The notes beneath the pieces were generated by a model. It was not told the origin of the DNA. It did not search any database and saw nothing but the letters and a program-made list of their open reading frames with translations. 64,000 bases of DNA from Erythrophleum ivorense (lineage: Eukaryota; Streptophyta; Magnoliopsida; Fabales; Fabaceae), in assembly GCA_026724425.1 (NCBI GenBank), contig JAIUCV010000233.1, positions 1,147,804-1,211,803 of the forward strand, read 5' to 3'. Below, one piece after another: positions 25,022-38,534 of the stretch (positions within the stretch are counted from its first letter, which is position 1; every line of letters starts with the position of its first letter). The translations under genes were made by a program, and so were the position numbers.

Positions 25022-25393
25022 GATCTAAGGATATGACCTGAGTCCTTTGACACGTTCTCGCCGTTGTTAATACATACGAGTAGAGCGAGAAACCGGGGAA
25101 AAAAATAGAAAACGATGGTCATCCTCAAGATGATGGAAGGATGCTTCTTAATCAAATAACGACTATCTCTGAGTACTATAATCATTGCATTTTATCTAGT
25201 GCCATTAAATTAAGAAACCTAAAATCAAAACTAACAATTAGACAGATATAGCTGATACGGATTAATTCCCATTGGCATATCTGTAAGACATCAATCAACG
25301 ACAATGCAACCGTCTCATCATAAAGTAATTTTCGCTTCAGAATAATGATAGTGATAATCAAACATTAGAAAGGGAAGTAAATTTCACATTTAC

Positions 25394-25730
25394 CTCTATA
25401 ACTAAATTCATCGTATACTCGCATTGTCTATTATCTTTCCCAGAAATAATTTCCCTTGAAAACAGAATAGCAAAAATCGGGAATCGAATAACTTTGAAAC
25501 GGAACGTAATTCGCGAAAATTGGGTTTAGCATCGAAGGAAAGGCATGAGGCACTGAGAGAGGGGTTTTTGTAGGGCACAGAAGCAGAGGCCAAGAGACAA
25601 GCTGGTTTTCCAGGAAAAACGGGCATAAAGATATTAACGGCTTGTCTCACCCTGAGGGAACGAAATAACGAAAATACCATTAATGCACAATAATGATAGG
25701 CGTTCAAGCTGAGGGATAATACGGGAATTT
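25394..25730 (-). other. X locus 1, first-exon/leader block (copy A)
   Basis: This GC-richer, CT-rich minus-strand segment ends at a donor-like ATAGAG/GTAAATG (boundary 25394). Copies B (61035-61330) and C (29816-30060) have the same layout and a GAG/GTAA donor at the same place. The reading frames differ between copies and carry indels, so most of it is probably 5' leader rather than protein. An ATG (CAATGCGAGTATACG) lies 30 bases before the donor in this copy only. The 5' limit is a guess. Confidence 0.4.
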
Positions 25731-27483
25731 ACTACTTTATTTTTTCTTTTGGCCATTATCAGCATAATATTAGTGTACATAAATAAATAAACACAATAAC
25801 ACACTCCAGTCCCACCTTCACTGTTTCTAGCTACAGTAACTCCTGTATGATTCAAGAAAGTTTATATTTGAAAGAGCAGAATTATGTTATCTTCTTTTAA
25901 AATTTATTTAAATTATATTTACATTTTTTATTTTTAAAAATTACACTTGATTCTTTTCATATTTTAATATATATTGCAAAAATTTTACTGTTAATTTATT
26001 TTTTATAAAAAATAAATTTTTATATAATATGAAACTGTAATTTTATTCTTAATTTAACAATAGAAATAATTAAATAATCTTATTCTTAAAGAATTATGTA
26101 AGACACTTCATTGACAAAAAATAAATTAAAAAAATTTAGGTGTAATTTTTAAAACAAGAAAAAAGTTAAGTATAATTTAACTAAATTTTTAAAAAAGCTA
26201 ATGTAATTTACTCTATTAAAAGAGAAATAGCATATAGAAATACACTTGAATATTGTATAAAATATCATGATATTTTGTTTTCTTCTAAGAGAGTAAAAAT
26301 TCAACTTTACATATGAAATGTGTTAATTTTTTAGGGGTGTCATATGAATTACTAATTTAACGGCCAACTGTATTTTATTTTAGTATCCCTGTTAACTAAA
26401 TACAAATAACTTAATTTTGTGTACCAAAATTATCCATCAAATACTAATTTATATAACAAAGAAGTTTAATTAATCTCTCCTTTATGTCTTAATTATTCTT
26501 ATAAGCATGTACTACTTCCCCTTGATATGCCTGTTTTCAGAGAAGTGTTCACACAAAAGCAAACAATTTACCTATTGAATATCTCATGTGAATCTGCAAT
26601 ATCATACATATACATCACTTTGGGTTTCACATACTCATAGCGGCGGGAAAAAAAAGTAGGTATATGAATAGTTTAGAATCTATTATTTAATTTTAAAAAC
26701 ACAGAAGTCATTCTCTACAGGTCTGCTATATATTGTCTTTTATTTCATTATTATTTTAGTCCCTAACTTATCTTTTTACTTTAACTTAGTCCTTTAACTT
26801 TTTTTTAAAAAAATTAATCTCTTAATTTTCAAATTGTATTATATTCATCTTTATATATATATATATATCAAGAATCATTTTATAATACTAAAGGAAGTTA
26901 AGAGGTCAATCTAGAACACCAAAAAAGAAAAAAAAAATCAAAAGGCCAAATTGAAACAAATAATCTAAGGGACAAAATGATAGTGAAACCATTGTTTTTT
27001 AATTATAAGTTAATCTTTCTAACAAAAATCACTAAGACTTAAATTTTTAGCTGTCATGTATATATGAATCTTACTCATTATGTATGCAAGAAATCAGCAA
27101 CAGATGTAATCACAATAATATGTCTAAAATTGAATAACTTTCGAAAAGCTAAGGGTAAAATACAATTTGTTATTTTGTAATCTGGGTCATTTTCATTTTA
27201 TTATCTTCTTGTTCAAAAGCTGACATTCTAGTGCCATAAAATTTGATCCTAAGCACAATACTATCCTGTACTTTATTTCCGTTAAATTTCAAACAAAAAT
27301 CTCCTAATTTCAACTAACTTTTTTCAAATTTCATCTCAAAAAACATTTTAAACCAGATATTGAGAGATGTCAGATTGAGCGATTAAGCATAAAGGAGCAA
27401 GAACTTTGAGGAGCGTGGGACCTACTTTGTCCCCAACGGGAAAAAAAAAGAGGAGGAGCTAGATACTCAGAACTGTTGCGTAC
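25731..27483. other. Spacer between X loci 1 and 2
   Basis: AT-rich and gene-free. About 26745-26990 shows weak inverted similarity of its ends (TTATTTTAGTCCCTAA with the inverse of a TAAGGGACAAAATGAT block), suggesting a small degenerate foldback MITE. Around 27155-27345 there is further repeat-like sequence. Nothing else was seen. Confidence 0.3.
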
Positions 27484-27548
27484 CTTGCTGTGCCTAAAGA
27501 AGCCTGATATCGTCCTACAATTTTCCCTTGGCTACTGTAGCCTTCATT
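27484..27548 (-). other. X locus 2, small internal exon-like segment
   Basis: On the minus strand the segment is bounded by an ATGCAG acceptor and a CAAG/GTACGCAAC donor. The unit 2 counterpart at 63309-63378 keeps both splice signals exactly, although the interior has indels (65 versus 70 bases). The frame continuing from AAT-GAA-GGC is open. Conserved boundaries suggest a transcribed, spliced locus; with indels it could be non-coding RNA or decayed coding sequence. Confidence 0.4.
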
Positions 27549-28074
27549 CTGCATCAGAGTGAAATCAGAAAACGATTAGAAGCAAGTTCGAGATTTTTAA
27601 AATTTTAAAAGTAACATACACTAATAATATGAAATTTGGTTAAATTATATATAATAGTTCTCCTTTTTAAAAAATTAAACTTGACTCCTATATATTGTTG
27701 AAATCTCTATTTCAATTTATATTTTGTTAAAGAAATTAACATTCTTAATATAAAAATAGAGACAGCTAAGTTAATATTTATTAACCTCTAATATGAGACC
27801 ATAATTTTATTCTTAAGACATTCAAGAAATACGACAATAAGAAACACAAATTATATAGAAACTTCATTAAAACAAAAATTTGAGGGAAGCTGAATATAAT
27901 TTATAAAAAAGTATCAAGTATAACTTAACTAAAAATTAGAAAAAAAATTAGTATAATTTGCTCCATTTTTTAATTTGCTTCTTGCTGCCAAATGCATATA
28001 TGTAATTCCCAGCTCAAAAAGTGTGTCCTCCATTTTATAAAGTAAAGAAGATGCAAAACTCATCATTATGAATA

Positions 28075-28860
28075 TTCAAGAGCAAATAAGAACAAAACAC
28101 CTCCAAAAAGTTACATTATCAAACAAAGTAAGGCGCCAAGCATTCATTCGTACCATTTATATTATCAGACAATAATGTAAAGCCCACAAAAATTATTGTC
28201 ATAGAAAACCAGGAAGTTGCATGGAGGATTGAACTGTTAACTTTTTACGAACAAGTTGATACTCGAAAAAAATTTGGAAGGGAATTGGAGATGGCTATTT
28301 TGGAATATAAAACGATATTGAACTAAAAAAAAATAGAGCTTGTTGAAGAAAATTCAGATTGGTGCGATTCCAAAATGAAAAATTAAAATTGAGACTCTGA
28401 AATGCAAGATCCTCACCGAATTCACCAAAATACAATACCGAAATGTAGAGAAACAAAGCAAAGTAAACTGACCTTGAAATGAAAAAAAAAAAAATCATCA
28501 CTCTAAAAGTACAAGTCAAGCCATCGCTTTAGAGATACAGATTTAAATGATAAAGGTTACACTCACCATTCAATGAAATCCACCAAAAAAATATAGAATT
28601 GCTGGAGTTTGATTCACCATTCAATGAAATCCACCGTAAAAATACAGAACAATATAAAGAAAGCACAAAAACTTTTCAAATTCTAAAAGCAAAAAAACCT
28701 CCAAAAAGTCATACTTTTAAAGGTACACCGCATTCATTTGTGCCACTTAAATTATCAGACGATGATGTAAATAAAAAATAAGGCAGATTATTATCATGGA
28801 AAACCAAGAAGTTGGAAGATTAAACTATCAACTACTCACAAATTATATATCTAAATCTTT
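28075..28860. repeat. Imperfect duplicated segments in X locus 2
   Basis: A block with ACCTCCAAAAAGT, CATTCATT, ATTATCAGAC and GAAAACCA occurs at about 28095-28225 and again at about 28695-28815. A CACCATTCAATGAAATCCACC string is repeated at 28564 and 28615. The unit 2 counterpart (about 63540-63660) is single. The region is non-coding. Confidence 0.55.
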
Positions 28861-29815
28861 CAGTGTTACACCCAATTAAATAAAATTAAGACAAAAAGAG
28901 CAAAAGACCTATTAAAAACGATATTAAATTGGTAGCAGATTTAATTTTGAAATATTGACACCGAAATTTGAAGATATATAGTCTTTTTTTTCAATAGAAA
29001 GACTTAGACTCGGAGGAGAACAGTGTTAAAAATATATTGTCACCGTTACAACTGATTTTATAAGGACAGTGTTAAAAATAAGCACTCATTTATAAGACTA
29101 CCACGGTATTCAACATATCTACAATAGTTGACCGGTGATGGCAGAAAATTTAATAAAGAAAGAGAAGAGGCCTGATCTCTATTGGTAATATCACAACAGA
29201 AGAACACAATGGCATGTTATCCGTTTGATGTTTCCATTCAAAGAAAAAAAATGAAATCGATGACATAGAGCGCTGGTTAAGTTATGCACATATAAGAGCA
29301 TATATATACTTAATAAAATTATCATCTTCAGTACGTGGGAAATCTTCACCAAAAAAAAAAGTTGTCTCTTCATATATATTAAGGAATAAATACACAAGAA
29401 GTAACAAAAATCAAACTATTCAAAACTAAAATGCATAAATTAAACAGTGAAATTCTTGCAGATTTGAAGTAATTGTTAAACAAAGGAACATTTAATATTC
29501 AAAAATAATTTGGAAATCAAAAAATGACAATTTTTATATGCTTCTACCTTCTGAGATAAATTTTGGTTTATATAGTACCCTATAATTAATGATTTGTTTT
29601 TTTTCTTTAAATGTTATAACTTGATAGTGTTTATTACATTTTTACGCGGTGCCATTCAAGGAACTAAATAGTATACACGCATAACGCATTAGATGAAATT
29701 CGCATAAATTCAACTAATATACAACAAAGATTTAAACCAACAAATTAACCTAAGTAATGTTGTTTTCATAGTAACTGATATTGAAATGAAATTTAAATCA
29801 CTTTTACGGAGTTAC
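28861..29815. other. Gene-free stretch inside X locus 2
   Basis: AT-rich intron-like sequence between the duplicated segments and the first-exon block. Only short chance ORFs. Confidence 0.3.
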
Positions 29816-30060
29816 CTCTCATGCAATGTATCTGTCGTCATCTTTACTTGAAATAACCTTGCTCTGCAAAATGCAAATCACTGAGGTAAGAAAGCAATAA
29901 TCTAGTAAATCTGGAACAGACAAGAATTCACATAAATCAGATGAATGAAGAGAAAGAAGAGTAAGGGAATTCCGTGTGGGTGGAAGATAGGGTTTCACTG
30001 GGGGAGCGGAGCCGGGGACAAGAAGAGAGAGGACAGCCTGGTTTCGTGTCCGTATGTCCG
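29816..30060 (-). other. X locus 2, first-exon/leader block (copy C)
   Basis: This GC-richer minus-strand block contains CT-rich leader-like sequence and ends at a donor-like GAGAG/GTAACTCC (boundary 29816). It is laid out like copies A and B. Just before the donor it has AAGATGACGACAGATAC, which would start an ORF of about nine codons into the splice. Product unknown. Confidence 0.4.
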
Positions 30061-30139
30061 ATCCATAATTAAAACCGGAAATATAAAATTGAGTCTGAGA
30101 CGTAATGACTAAAACGCCATATTTATGCAAGAATGATAT

Positions 30140-30869
30140 GCATTATGTCTTGATGATAACAGGGTAATTTCGTTACTCTCAACCTGCCATCTGGCAGCAC
30201 CTAAACCCTCCCCTTTTACTTTTTATAGGTTTTAAACTATGAAATCCATCAATTTTTCAATTAAAAAAGCACTGAGTGTAACCTTATACGCATAAAATCC
30301 ATCAATTTTTTTCTAATAAAAAAAGCACTGATCGTAACTCTCTCTCTCTCTTTAATGTTAGGTGAAATACGAGAAGAATAAATAATTATTTAAATCACAA
30401 ATTAATAATTTAGTATAAAATAAACAAAACCTAAAGATTCAAGTTTTTTTAGAGCTTCTATTATCAAGTTTTTTAATGAAGATAAGTGGATTTTTTTCGT
30501 AGTTAAAATTATGTGATTGAGTCTTTTTAAACTTTTTTAGACATATTATATTTTTATCAAAAAATAAATTAAAAATTTATACTAATTTTTTATTTTAATA
30601 GACAAAAAGGCTTTTATGGAAAACATATTTTAGAAGAGGAAAGGAAAAACGATCCATGTGTATTTAACTGATTTAACTCGTTTGCTTGAGAGAAACTGTT
30701 AAGGCTATAAATATAGGACAACTTAATTCAACCATTATTTGATGATGCAAAATCATAAATGGCACAAAGATTGTACTTTTTTTTTTCTTTGGTTTTAACG
30801 AATAAGTTATAAGCCTAAAAATTATATTCTTTTAATTTTTTCTTTCTCAGCTCCTTATCAATTTGAATA

Positions 30870-30916
<47 letters not shown>

Positions 30917-31494
30917 ATATGGGGCAAAACTATATCCTAAACTTTAAATCCTCTACATTTAACAAGTAAATGCATGATGTGCATTGAAGAAAAATAAAGA
31001 AAAAAGTTATGAAAAGAGAGAAAGTAAATTTTATACACACATCTATTTTTTTATATCACACTCTCTCTTAAATATTAAATATTACTATGGAGGATCGCAA
31101 TCTATATAGAGCCCACTAATAGATCCCACCCTCTTTCTCTCTTTCTCATGACTGGATCTCTCCTTTTTTTTTTAAGTAAACTTTTTTATAAACTTGAACA
31201 GAGAAAATGGAGAAAATGTGTAAGGTCTACTAAGTGGATCTTACCCTCTCTCTATTTCTCTTTTTATCTTTATAAAAATTTTACAAGAATGAAATTGAAA
31301 GCATCCAATCTATTTTATGTGCTTCTTGATTCCCTTGTTTTGTTTCATATACCTATTGGCTTTTATATTTATTCTTTTAGAATTGTCAAACGGGTCAACT
31401 TGGCTCATAGTAGGCCAAGCCATGATGAGTCATCTAAACTTACTTGGTTAAACAGGTTGGGATCGTGAACCTGGCAAGCCTTTTTTTCAACCCA
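30140..31494. other. Gene-free spacer with (GA)n tract
   Basis: Contains a GA microsatellite at about 30872-30914, CT-rich stretches (31060-31260) and, at 31380-31490, sequence of the GGGTCAACTTGGCTC style often seen near hAT-type repeats. No gene was seen. Confidence 0.35.
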
Positions 31495-33164
31495 TGATAA
31501 ATCCCAACTATTCATGTTATTATACATATTTTTTCTTAGTAAAGATGATTTTAGCTTTTAATTATAGGGTAAATAATACTTTTATAGATACAACAAGCAC
31601 ACTTAGGATGAATAGCTTCATATTCAATTTGTTACTTAAAAAATGTTAGTTTTTGTTTTAACTTTGAATATATTGAGAACTAGTCACACTTTGCTCGTGT
31701 TATAGGATGCATGTTTCAAAGAGGATTGAACATTCTCAGATGAAAGAGGCTTTAGAGTTGGTTTATGCATTTTTTCGAAAGCTCACTGCGGCTCAGATTC
31801 CATCATGTCGTGGCTGAAAAGGGAGAAATTAAAGAGCAAGCGTGCTGGGCAACCTGTGTTGCGGCGCATCCTATTATTGCCATGGCGAAAATCTACTTAG
31901 AAGCTAACTATGACGCGACGAGGATGTGTTAAGCCACGGCGCTGGTCGAGAGAAGCAAAATCCATGGCGAGGACATGTTGAGTTGACATAAATTCACACA
32001 AAAGCCAAACTCATAGTGGTAGAAATAATGTGCATCGAGGCGAGGAGCGTGCATTCCATCCAAAAGCCAATATTGCTGTGGTGCATCTAATCAAGCCATA
32101 GTGTATATTCACCCAAGACTTAGCTTGGCCACAGCGTAAAGCGTGTTAGCTAAACATGATGTTTTTCTTACAAAATTTTTGAAGGTTTATGGCTTCATAT
32201 GCAAGGGGAATCGAAAAGAGTCATCATTCTAAGTTGTTTTTGCTTTGTTCCAAGTGTGTGGAGGCTAGAGAGAAGCTAAGAAGACATCTTGGAGTAGAGG
32301 GAAGCTAGAGATTGAAGATTAAAGCTAAACAATCTCCATTTCTGAGTTTCTTCTTCCTTTCTTTTGTTCTTATAATTATTTTTGATGTATTTGACTTTCA
32401 CTACAATTTTGCCTCTAGTTTTTATAATCATGTATAGTTAAACTCTCTAATTTAGAATTATTAGGAACTCTTGTATGGATTAATAATTGTTCCTTACTCT
32501 AACTTTACCATCAATGGTTAATATCTATTCATTCAACTCCATGCTTCATGCTCTCTAATTGACTAGCCAACACTTAGAGAGTAATTTGATACCTTGCTTG
32601 AACTTGGGAAAGGGAAAGGGAGGTTAGATCAAGAGTTGAGTGGTATGAGTACTTGAAACTTGCTAGGATATAGGTGAATGGTTTAGTAAATGAGATAGGA
32701 ATATACTCATTAGCCTCACATGGTCCAATTAGGTATTGTGCTAGCAATTTGATCCTTGTTGGTTTTATAAGGAATTATGAAATTGATTATATAACCCTAT
32801 ATGAGATTTGAAAAAAATACTTATAAGAATAAGTGAATCCTAGACCAACATGTATCATCGTTGAGAGCAAAGGTATTGAGTGTTGAGCAAATCGTTATAA
32901 AATATGAGAGGGACTAATAACCCTAGATACCACTATTCACCCGAAACATCCAAATACTAACCTTGAGCTTTATATAGCTTTTAATTCATAATCATTTCTT
33001 TCTAACACTAACTATTAAAAATTGATTCTCTTGATTTAAGTTAGGGTCTAAATTTTAGTATTTGACATTATTTTGATAATAAATCCTTAAGGGAATGATA
33101 TTTTCTTATCACTATATTGCTTTCGTAATACATATACTTGCGTGTACGCTTCAAGTAAACAACA
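31495..33164 (+). mobile_element. Solo LTR I (1670 bp)
   Basis: Starts TGATAAATCCC and ends AAGTAAACAACA. It is flanked by the perfect 5-bp duplication ACCCA (31490-31494 and 33165-33169), so it is an independent insertion that recombined to a solo LTR. It is non-coding. Its middle (31800-32160) is rich in GCCATGGCG/GCCACGGCG boxes. It aligns over its length with LTR II. Confidence 0.85.
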
Positions 33165-33827
33165 ACCCACTAAAAAATAACTAAAGCAAAAAATTGAAGT
33201 CCATTTAACCCTAAAAACTGCTAGAGATAATGAAAGACGAGAAGGTTTGTTAAAGGCAAAGAAATTAGTTTGGAGGAAATGGAGACTTGGTATAATACGA
33301 ATTTGAAAAGTTAAAGACTCGAGAGCTTTGTGTGGGATGATTTTGACACCACTAACAATCTTTTATTTCTGTCACAAGTTCCTTTTGTGAATCCAAACCA
33401 ACAAGAATTTCATGATGTTAATGTTCAAAGACAACATGACAACACCCAAGACTAGGTGGTACTTCCACTTCCTCCTTTTCTTGTCCCATGAAGCCTTTCT
33501 CATGTAAGGGTCAATAGTGATGTTTTCATCTAAAAATGCAAGCTTTCGAGCTTCAAAATCTTCCATCTTGTTTGAACTAGTTATAGTTGACACACTTAAA
33601 ATTTATGCTATGATAAGGCCGCATGTTTTTCTAAGCCTTTTAGCTAAGTTCATATTCTAAAAGCTTTATGATAGTTTTAGGGCATGAGCATGGTAGAAGG
33701 AGACAATTAGGAAAATAATAAATAAATAAATAAATGGGCCAATTCACTTAACCCATATAGTGAGTTAGGTGAGTGGGATTAAAACTCATCCTACTAAAAT
33801 ATTTTTTCAAAGGTGGGTGGGATTAAT
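33165..33827. other. Sequence between solo LTRs I and II
   Basis: These 660 bases hold a 73-codon minus-strand ORF (33372-33593) without recognisable domain, and a TGGGCCAATTCACTTAACCC-type repeat motif near 33740. It is not the internal region of a single element, because LTR I has its own matching duplication and no primer-binding site follows it. Confidence 0.4.
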
Positions 33828-35425
33828 TGATAACTCCCTATTATTTATATTATTGTGCATGTTTTCTTTTAGTAAATATGGATTTGGCTTCTAATTATAG
33901 GGTAAATAATACTTTTATAAATAAAATAAACACATTTAGGATGAATAGCTCCATACTCAATTTTTACATTGGAAATGGTAGGTTTTGCTTTAATTTTGAG
34001 TATATTGAGAACTAATCATACTTTGTCCTTGCTGTAGGATGCATGTTTAAAATAGGAATAAAATTCCTTATGTCAAAGAGGCTTCAGAGCACTTGTAACT
34101 ATTGTTTTTAGAAGTTCACCGCAGCCAGAATTCATCAAGTTACAACTAAAAAGGAAGAAAATAAAGACAAGCTTGTAGGACAAGTTGCACTGTGACTCAT
34201 CACGCCCCGATGAAACATTACACAGAAGCTAAAAGCATAGCGGCATAGCTCAAGATAAGCTGAAGCCACAGAAAGAATAGGTTGAGCTACAACATGTTAT
34301 CAGGCAAAGATTAAATGCGTTGTGAAGGTGTTATGCTGCGCCATGATGCAGAGCATATCCATTCCATCCGATAGCCAAACTTGCCGCGGTGCATATTGAT
34401 CTAATACTCAACTTCACTACGGCGCGATGCATTTTCTATGCTGAAATTTTGAGGGTTTCTTACTTTATATAGCCTTAGCTGTGAGGGGAGCTATCATTCT
34501 GGGTTATTTTTGGTCTGGTTTGAGTGTGTAGAGGTTAGGGAAAAGCTAAGAGAGGCATTTTGAAGTAATGAAATGCTAGGGATTGAAGATTGAAGCAAAG
34601 TCGGGATTCATTTATGAGTTTCTTCCTTCCTTCTTCTTTTCCTTGCATTTCTCTAATGTATTTAACCTTTGCTTTAACTTTGTTGTTGGTTTTCATGAAC
34701 ATGTCTAGCTAAACTCCATAATATAGGATTATTAAGAAATTTTGTATGGAATAATGATTGTTCCTCACTCTAATTTTGCAATTAATGATGCATACTTGTT
34801 CATTCAACTACATGCTTTCTGATTGATTGGACAACAATTAAATTGATTTGATACTTTTGCTTGAATTTGAAAAAGGGAAAGGGAAGTTAGATCAAAAGTT
34901 GAAGGGTGTGAGTACTTGAAACTTATTTAGGAAAGTGGATAGTTTAATTAATGAGATAGGAATATACTCATTAACTTCACATGGTCAAATTAAGTATTGT
35001 GCAGTCAAATTGATCTTAGTTAATTTCATAAGAAATTACGAAGTTAATTAGATAACCCTATGTGAGATTCGAAAAAATACTTATAAGAACAAGTGAACCC
35101 TAGACTAACATGTATTACCATTGAAAGCAAAGATACTGAGTGTTGAAGTAAATTGCTACAAAATACAAGAGGGATTAATAATCCTAGATGCAGCTATTCA
35201 CTCGAAAAATCCAAACATTAATCTTTGAAAATCTGCACAGTAGATAATAGATAATCATTTCTTGTTAATATAACTACTTAAAATTGATTTGCTTAATTTA
35301 AGTTAGGATGTGAATTTTGGCACTTGACAAATTTTGACAATAAATCCTCAAGGGAACGATCTTTTCTTATCACTATATTGTTTTCGCAATACGTATACTT
35401 GCGTGTACGTTTCAAGTAAGCAACA
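33828..35425 (+). mobile_element. Solo LTR II (1598 bp)
   Basis: Starts TGATAACTCCC and ends AAGTAAGCAACA, aligned throughout with LTR I. The flanks are TTAAT and TTAAC (4 of 5 equal), consistent with an aged target-site duplication. Non-coding. Confidence 0.75.
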
Positions 35426-35827
35426 TTAACCCACTAAATTGATAGGTTAAACAAACCAATCCTGTGAGCTTGACCTATTTGGACAATTTTACTTCTTTCC
35501 ATCCACTCTGCTAAAATATTTTTAAATGAAATTGAGATAAGTACAAAATGAAACCCTTTAGCTAATTATATTCCATGCCATTCATTTGTAGCCAAAACAA
35601 TATTTAAAAATAAACAGCTGCAAAGTAAAGAATATGGATTCACAAAGAATTTGGAGGTAGGTGAATGTGCACATCTCATTTGGATTGTCCAAATCTAATT
35701 TAGACAGACACTCTGAATTTTTTTTTTTTTCATTTTCTTAAAACTAAACATTATTTTTTTGAAAGTTGGTAGTTAGAAAGTTATTTTTATTCTATGCCCT
35801 ATCTTATTTAAAATGAAAAATATTAAA

Positions 35828-35866
<39 letters not shown>

Positions 35867-36672
35867 TTGGGTCTAAATGAGACGCTCACATTGTGTGCGT
35901 CCCTGAGTTCACATAGAATCCAATGGCACAGAGTAATAAAGTGATAAAGAAAAAGTTTTTACCGGTAAAGCTAAGTAATATTACTGTATTTGTGGCTTTA
36001 AGCTTTTTTTTTTTCTTTGTTTTCCATGAGCTTGAGATCGAAGAAAACTGATTTCGATTGACCATATGCTGCATGGTATAATTTTTGACAAATCAATTAG
36101 TTTAATAAAAGGTTATAGTTCTGTCAAAAGAATAAAAATAAGAAAATATAATTTGTAAGAGTAATATATATAAGTAGACAAAAACTAAAAACCAAATGAC
36201 TTAGGATAAGATATAAGTTAAAATAATTTAGATAAAACTATCCACTATATATAGTTTCTTTAGTGATCATAAAGTGCTGCTACATTTCTTTAAAAAAAAT
36301 CTTGAAATAGTGGATATAACCATATTTATTAAGTATTAAAAACTAAATGCAATTTGCAAAATAATTTAGAATATGCAATATACTTCTTTATAAGAATAGC
36401 TCAGACAAAATAAACCAAGGGTAGGATTCGCCAAAAAAGGACCAAAAAATGAAAATTTGTGTCGTGTAACATTGCAATGTAATGAAGATGCTCCCTTCTC
36501 ATCCCTTAGTCCTAACCCACACACAAATGTCTAATAATATGGTTTGAGGAACTATTCAATGAGACAGAAAATACACTACCAGAAACAAGAAAATGAAATG
36601 AAATGAAGTAAATTTGCAATATATATTATGAAAATTAAGGAAATATATTGTAGCTTATTAATTAGTACTTAC
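35426..36672. other. Gene-free stretch with (TA)n tract
   Basis: Contains a (TA)n microsatellite at 35831-35862 and AT-rich sequence. Nothing else is recognisable. Confidence 0.35.
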
Positions 36673-36883
36673 ACAGAGTTGCTTTCCGCCGTGGATGAAG
36701 AAGCTGGTCCAACAACTACTTGTCCTCTTGGTAAAGCAATTTGACAGAGCTCTTGCTATAATTTGCGGCAAAATATAGAATTAGAAAAAGGAGTAGGTAG
36801 GCAGATATGATAAAGAGACCGGAGTATGAGATTTGAAGGTACCTCTGTTTCTGCATTGCTATCTACTATGTCTTGCTCTGAGC
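36673..36883 (-). other. Two exon-like segments of an unrecognised minus-strand locus
   Basis: Exon-like segment one (36883 down to 36843) lies between a TTTAG acceptor and a GAG/GTACCT donor and reads SEQDIVDSNAETE. Segment two (36755 down to 36673) lies between TATAG and TCTGT/GTAAGT and reads on in the same frame, including IALPRGQVVVGPASSS. Phases are compatible (41 and 83 bases). A weak similarity of LPRGQVVV to LPRKIVI in the X exon at 63309-63378 suggests kinship. The protein family is unknown. Confidence 0.35.
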
Positions 36884-37328
36884 CTAAAGTGAAACATAAG
36901 GAGTGCTTAGTGATTCTCAGTTTAAATGAAAGTGCGTAAAATGCATGCACGGCTGTGCACTTTGGAATTTAAAATCAACAACTGGAAGATATAGGTTATA
37001 CATAGGAGGATGGATGCATGAATTTGGGTGGATTAGTTGGGCGTTTCCGGATTCATTTACCCACACTGTTGATTATTTGGAACCCTCCTGTTATATGTCC
37101 TCATCAACACAAATTAACGAATTGAAATCTTGTGCTTTTAGTCCCAGTACCATGTATCCAGCATTCATTATTCTGTCCTTGTCTTTAGTAACTGTATAAA
37201 CTGAAATTGAACCTAAAAAGTAGAATCCTTAACCAAATCCATTAGAAAAATTCAAATGTTTTTAATTTCTGGGCGGAGGAGAGAGTGGATGCATCAAAAC
37301 AAGAACAGAGTATTGAATTCAATTCAAT

Positions 37329-37337
37329 CTATTTATA
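37329..37337 (-). promoter_or_regulatory. TATA box candidate, minus strand
   Basis: On the minus strand the sequence is TATAAATAG, a strong plant TATA match. It is followed downstream by a CT-rich leader-like CACTCTCTCCTCCGCC (about 37270-37285). It could drive the locus with exon-like segments at 36673-36883. Confidence 0.35.
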
Positions 37338-37339
37338 AA

Positions 37340-38534
37340 ATGTATTTTGAGGGTAGTGCGTCACTGGCGCATATATCAATTGATGGAGAAGGGTGAAGAA
37401 AATTGCGGCCAAAATCGGTTCGTCAAATTTTTACCAATTGCGTGCTTTTTGTTTTTTATCTTTTATTTTTTATTTTTATCCCCCACGCCCGCATACATGT
37501 TTCCTTTTCACCATTTATCTATTTTTATATATGTCCTCTGCTTATTTTATGTTGTGATGTGGCGTCTTTTATCTGTCACTACTTAAAAGCAACAAAATAA
37601 GGCATCGAAAAAAAGAAAAAGCACAATATTAAATTCCTAGGGTGCCACGGATGTTGGAAATATTCATGCATGTTTTATTCTTCCTGTGCTATTCATTCAC
37701 TCATGTATCTGGGTGCTTTTAACTCAAATTAAGATACAGCAAATGTCTTCATTCATAGCAGCCATTGTTGGATTATTGATCCTAATTTCGTAGCTAGTAC
37801 TAAAGCAAAGTGAGTGCATTTCTTGACTAATAGCAAGTTGGATCGCAAATGATGACCCAATTCCCCAAGTCCGTTGTAACATGTAATTAATTATATATTT
37901 TTCCCATGTTCATTGTACGATTCAAGCCGCCTTCATTTTGTTCGCTTCTGTTATTTTACTCACGTGCCTTATTCTAATAACAATTGGCTGCTCCCCTTTT
38001 AAAAAATTTCACGGCTGCTTCAACCAAATCAAGAATACACAGCCTCAAATCCCAGAGCTTTCCCGTGAGGATGTTATTATATCCAAATCATTGTTCAGTT
38101 TTGAAAAATAATTATCCAAAGATTTAATGGGTCTGAGGGAAAGAAAGTAGAAATACTTAAAATTCGTGCTAGAGGGCCAGATATAATGTGAAAAATCTTA
38201 GTTTGAACTTTAAAAAATGAATTTTTAATGTGGTCTTTCACATATTATTTGGACTAAACCTATCCTCCAAAATTTAATGCTTTTTTTTTTGTGAACAAAA
38301 AAGGGTAACGCAAAATTTAATAGTATGCTGATTTGAACGTTGTTTATTTATTTAACACAGTTAAGTCACCATTTTAAATTTAATATTATAATTACTTTTA
38401 ATTCAATGATTGATTTATAAAAATCACTCTTAATATTTTAATAAAATATTAAAAGGTATAAGAATATCAAATTTGACATTGATGTTATATAATCACTGTA
38501 TATGTGTGTGTGTATGTGTGTAAACTTACATAAT
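37340..38534. other. Gene-free spacer
   Basis: Less AT-rich than most of the window, but only short overlapping ORFs (37347-37600) without motifs. May include upstream regulatory sequence of the minus-strand locus to its left. Confidence 0.25.

Noticed and set aside
31495..35425. A single short LTR element made of LTR I, a 0.66-kb interior and LTR II
   Set aside because: LTR I has its own ACCCA duplication, the outer flanks do not match, and there is no primer-binding site after LTR I.
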